Source: JANWLD01 sp035700225
Lineage (GTDB): Bacteria > Patescibacteriota > Saccharimonadia > Saccharimonadales > 2-12-FULL-41-12
DNA length: 6,456 nucleotides
Assembly (NCBI GenBank): GCA_035700225.1
Contig: DASSOT010000018.1
Span: 1-6,456 of the forward strand
Reading direction: 5' to 3'
Part shown: one piece after another, positions 1 through 4,674 of the stretch
Layout: every line of letters begins with the position of its first letter
Numbering within the stretch: position 1 is the first letter of the stretch
Translations under genes and position numbers: made by a program
The notes under the pieces: generated by a model
The model's input: only the letters and a program-made list of their open reading frames with translations
The model's database searches: none
What the model was told of the DNA's origin: nothing

Positions 1-40
1 TTTCGAGTACAACGGGCAAAAAGAGTAGTTATCTAATCTC
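1..40. other. Unassignable edge sequence
   Basis: These bases lie beyond the 3' end of the minus-strand membrane-protein gene. All three plus-strand frames stay open for only 8 to 13 codons before a stop (for example TAA at 34-36 and TAG at 26-28), so this could be the last few codons of a plus-strand gene entering from the left. Nothing distinguishes the frames, and no terminator is visible. Confidence 0.2.
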
Positions 41-301
41 TTAAGGAAGCCACTTCCAGAGCGGTATCATATAGCGCGCCCATGATCTTGCAGTTCTTCT
101 GTTGACCAGCCCGAAAGTTATAACTATGCCAGGTAAAAACAGATAAAAACCTAAGATGAAAGTAGCATAAAAGACTATTGCCGGCAGAGCAAAAAGAACC
201 ACCCCGCTCAGAATAAGTACTATGCTTCCAAGGACGCAATGTATAAGGGCGGATAGCCTGATAAGTGTAAATTCTATGTACTCTTGTCTGCGTTTCGGCA
301 T
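41..301 (-). CDS. Small two-helix membrane protein, hypothetical
   Basis: An 86-residue protein beginning MPKRRQEY. A short basic head is followed by two hydrophobic stretches, roughly residues 14-37 and 41-66, then a basic, tryptophan-rich tail (NRRTARSWAR...LWKWLP). This predicts a helical hairpin in the cytoplasmic membrane with both ends probably cytoplasmic. I do not recognise a family or function. The frame stays open upstream to an ATG at 337 and a TTG at 340. I prefer the ATG at 301 because a perfect TATAAT on the same strand lies at 314-319, inside the longer reading, and no Shine-Dalgarno sequence precedes any of the starts. That would make the mRNA nearly leaderless. It is divergent from glnA, with about 190 bp between the two starts. 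Existence as a gene is likely, function unknown. Confidence 0.6.
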   Translation of the reverse strand: MPKRRQEYIEFTLIRLSALIHCVLGSIVLILSGVVLFALPAIVFYATFILGFYLFLPGIVITFGLVNRRTARSWARYMIPLWKWLP

Positions 302-313
302 TCTTATGTTTAT

Positions 314-340
314 ATTATATGTCCGGCGAACAAACATCAA
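314..340 (-). promoter_or_regulatory. Candidate promoter of the small membrane gene
   Basis: On the minus strand TATAAT (314-319) is preceded after 15 bp by TTGATG (335-340), a 4/6 match to the -35 consensus with a short spacer. The -10 box ends 12 nt before the ATG at 301, so transcription would begin only a few bases before the start codon. The TTG/ATG codons of the longer open frame fall within the -35 box, which argues against the longer protein. Confidence 0.45.
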
Positions 341-433
341 TACGCTAAATGTAGCGTAGGCCCGGCTTTAATACCATATAGGCTATAGTTTCCATACTTT
401 TTTCAGGTTGGATTATCTTTATTATTTTTTATT

Positions 434-463
434 TTGACTGTAAGTATATTCATGAACTAAATT
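434..463 (+). promoter_or_regulatory. Candidate glnA promoter
   Basis: TTGACT (434-439, 5/6 match to -35) is followed after 18 bp by TAAATT (458-463), a poor -10. The alternative CTAAAT at 457-462 gives a 17-bp spacer. A start near 470 would give a leader of about 25 nt that includes the Shine-Dalgarno sequence. The region is strongly AT-rich, so chance matches are possible. Confidence 0.35.
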
Positions 464-480
464 ATGCTTAATAACATAAT
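461..480 (+). promoter_or_regulatory. Inverted repeat in the glnA start region
   Basis: ATTATG (461-466) and CATAAT (475-480) form a perfect 6-bp inverted repeat with an 8-bp centre. It lies between the likely -10 and the Shine-Dalgarno sequence at 482-488. It could be an operator or a small leader hairpin beside the ribosome site. It does not match the TGTNA-N7-TNACA pattern of GlnR/TnrA sites. It is AT-rich, so chance is a real alternative. Confidence 0.25.
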
Positions 481-494
481 AAGAGGGGCATAGT

Positions 495-1919
495 ATGCAA
501 CCACAGCCTGACTTAAAAAAATTTCTGGAGCTTACATATGATGAGCTGGAAGAGAAAAACAAAAAGACAAGATTGATTAGCGATCCGGTGCAAGCGGAAA
601 AAGAAAATACGACGGCGCTGGAAAAGGAAAAAGGTATAAAAGCAGTAACCGTGTGCTTCTGCAATATCGAAGGACGCCTGCATATGCTGGATTATGACAA
701 GGAGTTTTTGCTGAGGTCTTTGGACAATCTTACCTTTGACGGCTCGTCTATCAGGGGTTTTAGCGAACTACATGAATCAGACCTGCGCTTGAATATTGAC
801 TGGACAAGCCTTACGTATCTTCCCTCTGATGTATTTGGGCCAGGCAAGGTAGCCGTCTTTGCGAATATAGCCGACAAGGATGGAAAGCCTTACAATTCCG
901 ATTTCAGGGGACGTTTGCAGGATTACGCTGGTAAAGTAAAAAAATCCAAAGGTATCGAAGGTTTCATGGCTCCCGAGATAGAAGGCTTCGTACTCAAAGG
1001 GCTGGATGCGGAACAGCACTACAATCGGCACAAAGGTTTCGAACTTATGACTACAGGCGGTTATTACAACACACTTCCTTTGGACAAGCTTCGTTCATTC
1101 ATCGATACGGTAGCGGATGTCCTGAGGGCCATGGGTTTTAATAACGAAAAGGATCACCCGGAAGTCGCACCGTCACAGTTTGAAAGCAATTTTTCTTATA
1201 CGGATGTCGTAAGGGCTTGCGACCAGATTCTTCTATACAAACTTGTTTGCAGGCAGGTCGCCCACTCGCTGGGTATGACAGCGACGTTCTTGCCGAAACC
1301 AGTGCAGGGATTAAATGGAAACGGTATGCATACGAACTTTTCGCTGGCGAAAAACGGAAAAAATATTTTTTATGACAAAGCCGGGCGGGACAATCTTTCG
1401 AAATATGGCTGGGAGGTCATAAGCAAGGTGCTTAACCGTGCTTCAGAAATATCTCTGATATTGAACTCCAGCGTAAACGCTTACCGCAGACTTGACCCGA
1501 ATTACGAGGCACCTAACCAGATAAAAGCATCAGCACAGGACAGAGGTTCGATGGTTCGCGTGCCGCTGGGCAACGAGCGCTCGGCGCGTATCGAAATAAG
1601 GTCGGTTTCACCGGACGCAAACCCCTATCTTTTGATGTATACCATCATGAATATTGCCATTGACGACAAGGTCCCGGCCAGGACAAACAGGCGCGAGAGG
1701 TTGAAATTCTTGCCGGGTAATGTGAATGACGCCATACGCCAGTTCAGGGCAAGCTCGTACACGACAGCTTTATTTGGCAAGTCAACAAAAGATAAATATC
1801 TGGAATACAAGGTTGCCTCAGCTCATAGGAATCCGAAAGAGCTTGGCGACATCATCAAAGAATCCGAGATACTTTATCACCATGAGGTGACGAACCAGCA
1901 CCTCTGGAGCATTTTCTAG
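495..1919 (+). CDS. glnA: Class I glutamine synthetase (glutamate-ammonia ligase)
   Basis: A 474-residue cytoplasmic enzyme that should join ammonia to glutamate using ATP; the family forms dodecamers. The ammonia-side FDGSS motif is at 81-85, followed by RGF...ESDLRL. Metal-ligand glutamates fit E161 and E163 (PEIEG), E223 and E230 (HPEVAPSQFE), and H279 (NGNGMH). The flap glutamate is E338 in YEAP, and arginines R332, R350, R355 and R369 (RIEIR) match the substrate- and ATP-binding set, so catalysis looks intact. FDGSS sits about 30 residues later than in the E. coli enzyme because of a charged N-terminal extension (about 1-50). The NLYDLP adenylylation loop is absent; an Arg-rich segment (396-402) lies in that region. 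The start is supported by AGAGGGG at 482-488, six bases before ATG. It converges on the next gene with a 4-base overlap and no terminator. A related gamma-glutamyl ligase is less likely. Confidence 0.9.
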   Translation: MQPQPDLKKFLELTYDELEEKNKKTRLISDPVQAEKENTTALEKEKGIKAVTVCFCNIEGRLHMLDYDKEFLLRSLDNLTFDGSSIRGFSELHESDLRLNIDWTSLTYLPSDVFGPGKVAVFANIADKDGKPYNSDFRGRLQDYAGKVKKSKGIEGFMAPEIEGFVLKGLDAEQHYNRHKGFELMTTGGYYNTLPLDKLRSFIDTVADVLRAMGFNNEKDHPEVAPSQFESNFSYTDVVRACDQILLYKLVCRQVAHSLGMTATFLPKPVQGLNGNGMHTNFSLAKNGKNIFYDKAGRDNLSKYGWEVISKVLNRASEISLILNSSVNAYRRLDPNYEAPNQIKASAQDRGSMVRVPLGNERSARIEIRSVSPDANPYLLMYTIMNIAIDDKVPARTNRRERLKFLPGNVNDAIRQFRASSYTTALFGKSTKDKYLEYKVASAHRNPKELGDIIKESEILYHHEVTNQHLWSIF

Positions 1920-2299
1920 ACGTTTCTGGTAATCTCTACGGGAACGTAATGTATGGTGTCGCAAAAGCCGGGCAAATCACCTGAGATTTCCTGCCATCTT
2001 TCGTAAATATCACTTCCGATTTCCAGAGCCTCACTCGCTGACATAGGCGGCTCTGCACGACTGGCTCCGATAACCGATAGTTCGGACCCGGTAACGCCTT
2101 TTACGTCGACTTCATCAAATTCTTCGCAGGCTACGGCCTCGGCGCCATGTTTTCTCATTGCATTGTTTATCACGCTGTTCAAGACTAATTTCTTTACGTC
2201 TTTAAGTGGCTGGTCTTCTTCTGTTGCGCCAGGACGGCCACTTTCCATGACTATGCTAGGGAACGAAGGTACAGTTTCTACATTGACTTTTGTCGGCAT
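1916..2299 (-). CDS. Orphan acidic protein of 127 residues
   Basis: I do not recognise this protein. It has no signal peptide or membrane segment, so it is probably cytoplasmic. It is rich in Glu, Asp, Val and Ser. A likely helix spans about residues 31-51 (LKDVKKLVLNSVINNAMRKHG), a Val/Glu-rich middle follows, and a second likely helix (about 87-107) precedes a short beta-like tail. Two cysteines (C58, C113) form no obvious metal motif. The ATG at 2299 is preceded by GGAG (2311-2314) at a rather long spacing of 11 nt. Its stop codon overlaps the glnA stop: both strands read TAG from CTAG at 1916-1919, so transcripts of the two genes must overlap unless they end very precisely. A functional link to nitrogen metabolism cannot be argued from this convergent arrangement. 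Confidence 0.65.
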   Translation of the reverse strand: MPTKVNVETVPSFPSIVMESGRPGATEEDQPLKDVKKLVLNSVINNAMRKHGAEAVACEEFDEVDVKGVTGSELSVIGASRAEPPMSASEALEIGSDIYERWQEISGDLPGFCDTIHYVPVEITRNV

Positions 2300-2357
2300 T
2301 AAAACACAAGCTCCATTTTATTTACAATTATGATACTTTTACACAAATCTGATTTAC

Positions 2358-2363
2358 AGTCAA
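2358..2363 (-). promoter_or_regulatory. Possible -35 box for the 127-residue gene
   Basis: A minus-strand TTGACT (5/6 match) lies about 60 bp upstream of the start at 2299. No good -10 is found at 16-18 bp: TAAAAG fits a 16-bp spacer, and the better TATCAT sits 22 bp away. The surrounding 2300-2400 is AT-rich and holds no gene, so the promoter is probably here but is not pinned down. Confidence 0.2.
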
Positions 2364-2400
2364 TAATATTTGAAAGTATAGATTGAGATGTAGAATATCG

Positions 2401-2501
2401 CGTTCGCTTACGCTCACACTCCTTCCTGCGGTGCTCGGAAAATGACAAGAGTAAACTTTGCATTTTGCCTGCGCTCCTCGTCCGCCGAACCTTTACGGTT
2501 C
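2401..2501. repeat. GC-rich non-coding segment with imperfect direct repeats
   Basis: This gene-free stretch changes abruptly from AT-rich to GC-rich. Two imperfect direct copies, CCTGCGGTGCTCG (2425-2437) and CCTGCGCTCCTCG (2468-2480), match at 11 of 13 positions and lie 43 bp apart. Between them, AAAATG (2439-2444) and CATTTT (2461-2466) form an inverted pair. A small hairpin, GAACC-TTTAC-GGTTC, occupies 2487-2501. The open plus-strand frame across it runs on into the antisense of two tRNAs and is not a gene. This looks like a dispersed, REP-like intergenic element or the decayed tail of a tRNA transcript; without other copies from the genome it remains a guess. Confidence 0.35.
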
Positions 2502-2513
2502 TCTACGCATATA

Positions 2514-2554
2514 CCAACTAAAATACCGGCCATAAAGACCGGCATCTTAGTTGG
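2514..2554 (-). terminator. Long hairpin ending the tRNA-Thr/Tyr transcript
   Basis: Read on the minus strand, the arms pair over 16 bp with two G-U wobbles. Two more pairs (U-G, C-G) can close a 5-nt loop, UUUAU. On the plus strand the wobbles become A-C mismatches, so the structure is best in the tRNA-sense RNA. The inner stem (AUGCCGG...CCGGUAU) is followed by UUUU within the 3' arm (UAUUUUAG), giving a weak intrinsic terminator. The 5' arm starts with the CCA of tRNA-Tyr, so the hairpin and mature tRNA end overlap by three bases. It is probably a terminator and a 3'-processing boundary. Confidence 0.6.
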
Positions 2555-2637
2555 TGCAGGGTGTAGGATTCGAACCTACGAAGGCATAAGCCATCAGATT
2601 TACAGTCTGACGTGTTTGACCGCTTCACTAACCCTGC
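2552..2637 (-). tRNA. tRNA-Tyr (anticodon GTA)
   Basis: An 86-nt class II tRNA. The acceptor arms GCAGGGT and ACCCTGC pair perfectly, followed by discriminator A and an encoded CCA (2552-2554). The anticodon stem TCAGA/TCTGA encloses CTGTAAA, which gives anticodon GTA. The long variable arm expected for bacterial tRNA-Tyr is present (GGC-TTAT-GCC). The T arm is GTAGG-TTCGAAT-CCTAC. It lies 9 nt downstream of tRNA-Thr(TGT) on the same strand and is almost certainly co-transcribed with it, the same Thr-Tyr order as in the E. coli thrU-tyrU operon. Confidence 0.97.
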
Positions 2638-2646
2638 TTGTTAACA

Positions 2647-2723
2647 TGGAGCCACCTGTCGGATTCGAACCGACGACCTACTGTTTACAAAACAGCCGCT
2701 CTAACCAACTGAGCTAAGGTGGC
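2647..2723 (-). tRNA. tRNA-Thr (anticodon TGT)
   Basis: A 77-nt tRNA. The acceptor is GCCACCT/AGGTGGC with discriminator T and an encoded CCA (2647-2649). The anticodon stem GCTGT/ACAGT has one G-U pair, and the loop TTTGTAA gives anticodon TGT. The T arm is GTCGG-TTCGAAT-CCGAC. It is the first gene of a two-tRNA unit with tRNA-Tyr. With the divergent tRNA-Thr(GGT) next to it, this locus covers four threonine codons. Confidence 0.97.
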
Positions 2724-2747
2724 ATAAATGCCATAAGACAGTAGTAG

Positions 2748-2777
2748 ATTGTAGCAAAAACAGAGTAAATTTGCTAA
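2748..2777 (-). promoter_or_regulatory. Promoter of the tRNA-Thr/Tyr unit
   Basis: On the minus strand an extended -10, TGC-TACAAT (hexamer 2748-2753), is preceded after 18 bp by TTAGCA (2772-2777, 4/6 match to -35). Transcription would begin near 2741, giving a 5' tRNA leader of about 18 nt. Its -35 overlaps the -10 of the opposite-strand tRNA promoter. Confidence 0.5.
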
Positions 2778-2780
2778 TAT
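2772..2780 (+). promoter_or_regulatory. Extended -10 of tRNA-Thr(GGT)
   Basis: TGC-TAATAT is an extended -10 candidate that would start transcription near 2787, about 8 nt before the tRNA. No good -35 is seen; TTGTAG at 2749-2754 has a 20-bp spacer. A small inverted repeat, ATTGC-N6-GCAAT (2779-2794), lies between the box and the tRNA. Confidence 0.4.
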
Positions 2781-2794
2781 TGCTTAGTTGCAAT

Positions 2795-2869
<75 letters not shown>

Positions 2870-2879
2870 TAATTATATA

Positions 2880-2908
2880 TTTACAGATAAGAGATTATTT
2901 GATAAGAT
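2880..2908 (+). promoter_or_regulatory. Candidate rpmG promoter, leaderless spacing
   Basis: TTTACA (2880-2885, 5/6 match to -35) is followed after exactly 17 bp by TAAGAT (2903-2908). The -10 carries an upstream TGA, the extended -10 motif. It ends 10 nt before the rpmG ATG, so the leader would be only a few bases. No Shine-Dalgarno sequence is present beyond a bare GAG at 2911-2913. Confidence 0.45.
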
Positions 2909-2918
2909 TTGAGTTCAT

Positions 2919-3125
2919 ATGGCAAAGAAAAGTGACAAACGCAAGCTCGTAGGACTAGTGTCGGAAGAAACCGGACACCGTACTTACTATACACGTAAAA
3001 ATACAATGAATACCCCCGACAAACTACAGCTACGCAAATACGACCCCATTGCGCGCAAACACGTACTGTACGTAGAGACGAAAAAGAATCTGGGCCGTAA
3101 CGAAGTTAAACCACGCAAGAAATAA
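2919..3125 (+). CDS. rpmG: 50S ribosomal protein L33, zinc-free (C-minus) form
   Basis: A 68-residue basic protein of the large ribosomal subunit. The family signature is clear: a MAKK start, TGHRTYYTRKN, NTPDKLQLRKYDP, RKHVLYVETK. Both CxxC zinc pairs of C-plus L33 are gone: VSEETGHR occupies the first and DPIARKH the second, and the protein contains no cysteine. It therefore resembles the E. coli-type form that folds without zinc. It runs about 13 residues longer than typical L33, with a basic tail (LGRNEVKPRKK) that could touch rRNA. No Shine-Dalgarno sequence precedes the ATG, in keeping with the promoter placed only 10 nt upstream. It follows tRNA-Thr(GGT); no secE or nusG is next to it here. 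Confidence 0.93.
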   Translation: MAKKSDKRKLVGLVSEETGHRTYYTRKNTMNTPDKLQLRKYDPIARKHVLYVETKKNLGRNEVKPRKK

Positions 3126-3140
3126 AACAACACTTATCCT

Positions 3141-3164
3141 AACACCTTAACGAGCTAGTGTTTT
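3141..3164 (+). terminator. Weak candidate terminator after rpmG
   Basis: AACAC (3141-3145) can pair with GTGTT (3158-3162), followed by TTTT overlapping the end of the arm (3161-3164). The stem is only 5 bp with a 12-nt loop, so this is a marginal call. Nothing better lies between rpmG and the next promoter. Confidence 0.25.
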
Positions 3165-3175
3165 CCACAGCTTGC

Positions 3176-3206
3176 TTGACATTGAATTATCAGCGTGTAC
3201 TATAAG
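3176..3206 (+). promoter_or_regulatory. Promoter of the LysM-Rpf gene
   Basis: A perfect TTGACA (3176-3181) is followed after 16 bp by TACTAT (3198-3203) or after 19 bp by TATAAG (3201-3206). Either predicts a start near 3210-3213, leaving about 130 nt of leader before the ATG at 3341. It is the best -35 match in the window. Confidence 0.55.
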
Positions 3207-3210
3207 ATTT

Positions 3211-3340
3211 CGTGCTTTTTTCCAGTGAAGGTGGAGCACGCATAGGTTAGCCCTGAGTCCGGTTGCCATTACATTCATCGGCAACGAAACATATTAAATA
3301 AGACTATAAATAACAATTCGGGGTATAAAAAGGAGGGTCA
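3211..3340 (+). promoter_or_regulatory. Structured 5' leader of the LysM-Rpf gene
   Basis: The leader holds two separate stem-loops. CGTGCT (3211-3216) pairs with AGCACG (3235-3240) and encloses a CCA/TGG inner helix next to a run of U. GTTGCC (3262-3267) pairs perfectly with GGCAAC (3280-3285) around a 12-nt loop. An unpaired AT-rich stretch follows, then the strong Shine-Dalgarno AGGAGGG (3331-3337). CCCU at 3251-3254 could weakly pair with the AGGG of the ribosome site. Some actinobacterial rpf genes carry a c-di-AMP (ydaO-type) riboswitch, but I do not see that consensus here. It may be a regulatory leader of unknown type or simply mRNA-stabilising structure. Confidence 0.4.
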
Positions 3341-3982
3341 ATGCGATTGTTCGCAATTGCAGTGATGCTATTTGTTGGCACGCTGTTCTTTAGTGCTGGT
3401 AATGCCGCTGTGCATGCCCAGACAACAAAAAAACAAAAACATGGTACAAAAAAAATCGTTGTGAGGCGTGGAGATACGCTCACAAAGATAGCAAAAAGGC
3501 ATAAGACTACGTTTCCGCGTATATTTTATGCAAACACTAAGATTAAGAATCCTGACGTGATTTACACGGGCGAAAAGCTTAGGATTCCGTCCAAAGACGA
3601 GAAGCTTAAGCCGAGGCCGTTTCACGAAGTTGCGCAGGTAGTAACTACTCGCAAGGCGCAGACATACGCTCCTAAAAGCAATAATGCTTATAGCGTTCAC
3701 CGTAGCTCGGCGCCAAAACCGACACCGGTATACACATCATATAGCGGCGGCGTATGGGATAGGCTCGCGCAGTGCGAATCCGGAGGTAACTGGAGTATTA
3801 ACACGGGTAACGGTTATTACGGAGGTCTGCAGTTTACTATATCCAGCTGGCGTGCCGTAGGCGGCAGTGGTTTGCCAAGCCAGGCTAGCAAGTCCGAGCA
3901 GATATATCGGGCAAAAATACTACAATCCAGGCAGGGTTGGGGTGCTTGGCCGGCTTGTACATCCAAGCTAGGCATAAGATAG
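3341..3982 (+). CDS. Secreted LysM plus resuscitation-promoting-factor (Rpf) peptidoglycan hydrolase
   Basis: A 213-residue exported protein. Residues 1-26 form a Sec signal peptide (hydrophobic core, then AVHA before Q27). A LysM domain at about 38-83 (VVRRGDTLTKIAKRH...GEKLRIPS) binds peptidoglycan glycans. A Pro/Ser/Lys-rich linker spans about 85-135. The C-terminal 78 residues are an Rpf/transglycosylase-like domain: WDRLAQCESGGNW, then INTGNGYYGGLQF, ending QGWGAWPAC. E146, directly after C145, is the catalytic glutamate; C145 and C206 should form the family disulfide. The family cleaves the glycan backbone by a lysozyme-like fold and wakes dormant actinobacteria. The start is fixed by AGGAGGG at 3331-3337. 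It is single, bracketed by its own promoter and terminator. A role on the cell's own wall or on a host's wall cannot be told apart from sequence. Confidence 0.92.
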   Translation: MRLFAIAVMLFVGTLFFSAGNAAVHAQTTKKQKHGTKKIVVRRGDTLTKIAKRHKTTFPRIFYANTKIKNPDVIYTGEKLRIPSKDEKLKPRPFHEVAQVVTTRKAQTYAPKSNNAYSVHRSSAPKPTPVYTSYSGGVWDRLAQCESGGNWSINTGNGYYGGLQFTISSWRAVGGSGLPSQASKSEQIYRAKILQSRQGWGAWPACTSKLGIR

Positions 3983-4003
3983 TCTGCAACCAAAAATGCA
4001 GAC
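3982..4003 (+). terminator. First of two hairpins after the rpf gene
   Basis: GTCTGCA (3982-3988) pairs perfectly with TGCAGAC (3997-4003) around the 8-nt loop ACCAAAAA. The stem begins on the last base of the TAG stop. There is no T-run, so it is more likely an mRNA 3'-end stabiliser than a terminator itself; the true terminator follows 5 nt later. Confidence 0.45.
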
Positions 4004-4008
4004 AGTTC

Positions 4009-4035
4009 AAGGGCCGGTTTCATAGCCGGCCTTTT
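4009..4035 (+). terminator. Intrinsic terminator of the rpf gene
   Basis: GGCCGG (4012-4017) pairs with CCGGCC (4026-4031). A U-G pair extends the stem inward and AAG/TTT (one G-U) outward, and TTTT then TA follows the stem. The A-rich upstream arm and GC-rich stem make a canonical Rho-independent terminator. Confidence 0.85.
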
Positions 4036-4076
4036 ATACTGTAAGCAGTATATTTTAACAACCCAGATTCAAATAT

Positions 4077-4105
4077 TTGACTTAAAGTATAAAAAGTCTT
4101 GTAAT
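4077..4105 (+). promoter_or_regulatory. Promoter of the 185-residue gene, leaderless spacing
   Basis: TTGACT (4077-4082, 5/6) and TGTAAT (4100-4105, 5/6) are separated by exactly 17 bp. The -10 ends 10 nt before the ATG at 4116. No Shine-Dalgarno sequence lies in the short gap (TATCTTTTGA), so the mRNA is probably leaderless or has about 4 nt of leader. Confidence 0.6.
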
Positions 4106-4115
4106 TATCTTTTGA

Positions 4116-4673
4116 ATGTATATTATTGAGATAGTGAAAAGTAAAATACAAAAACCAGCCTCAAAGGAGGCAGGTGAATATATTTCTGCTCCCACAGATG
4201 AAGGGCAAAGATCCAAGGCCGCGGTTGCCCTAGGCTTGTTAGGCATGGGGGTAGCGGCAACTGTGGGCAGTAAGCTGGGTATTACTGAGCATACGGACCC
4301 TACCGTCAGAGCTATATTTAACAGCTTAAGGCATCCGGTTCTGGGTTATGTTGGAGCTTGGCTTTCTGACAGAATCCCTGCCGAATCACAAAAAACCAGG
4401 GAGCTATACAGATTTGTCGGCGGTAGTGCGCTGAATATATCAGCGGAGCTGGTACAGAGTGCCGGCGTAGCGAACGAACTAGGCCTGTCTTCAACCGGGC
4501 TCGGTACAGGCGGTGACGGCGTGGAATTGATAAGTCTGGAAAACCTAAAGGACTGGAGTTTCGCAATTGCGGGAGGCGCGGGCTATACCGTCCATGACTG
4601 GCTACAAAGAAATAAAGAATCCGCCACGCCGGCGCCGGATATAGAGACAATCGCACCTGCTCCTGCGGAATAG
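4116..4673 (+). CDS. Membrane-associated hypothetical protein, 185 residues
   Basis: No confident family. After a charged N-terminus (about 1-34) there is a hydrophobic stretch at about 35-55 (AAVALGLLGMGVAATVGSKL), a moderately hydrophobic segment at 72-84 and another at 147-160 (WSFAIAGGAGYTVH), then an Ala/Pro/Glu tail. The C-terminal half has the order NxxAELVQ (107-114), a Gly/Ser loop, then LKDWSFAIAGGAGY. This recalls the ExxQ...DxxxNxxGxxxG layout of VanZ-like membrane proteins, but the match is weak and the protein is small. The ATG at 4116 is chosen because the promoter places transcription just upstream; there is no Shine-Dalgarno sequence, and a GTG at codon 7 is a weaker alternative. 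Its TAG is separated by one base from the stop of the convergent PH-like gene, with no terminator between them. Confidence 0.6.
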   Translation: MYIIEIVKSKIQKPASKEAGEYISAPTDEGQRSKAAVALGLLGMGVAATVGSKLGITEHTDPTVRAIFNSLRHPVLGYVGAWLSDRIPAESQKTRELYRFVGGSALNISAELVQSAGVANELGLSSTGLGTGGDGVELISLENLKDWSFAIAGGAGYTVHDWLQRNKESATPAPDIETIAPAPAE

Positions 4674-4674
4674 T

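Noticed and set aside
377..387. Perfect short palindrome TATAG-G-CTATA between the divergent small membrane gene and glnA
   Set aside because: Eleven bases of AT-rich palindrome are expected by chance, and it does not align with either candidate promoter.
2299..2316. Five-codon mini-ORF (ATG...TAA) whose stop overlaps the start of the 127-residue gene as TAATG
   Set aside because: It has no ribosome site of its own, and its GAG codon is part of the GGAG used for the real start; most likely coincidence.
2442..2717. Plus-strand open frame of 91 codons over the tRNA-Tyr/tRNA-Thr region
   Set aside because: It reads the antisense of two tRNA genes; the GFEPTTYCLQN-type peptide is a well-known artefact of translating tRNA complements.
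3368..3700. Minus-strand open frame of 110 codons within the rpf gene
   Set aside because: It lies wholly opposite a well-supported LysM-Rpf gene and shows no ribosome site or family resemblance.
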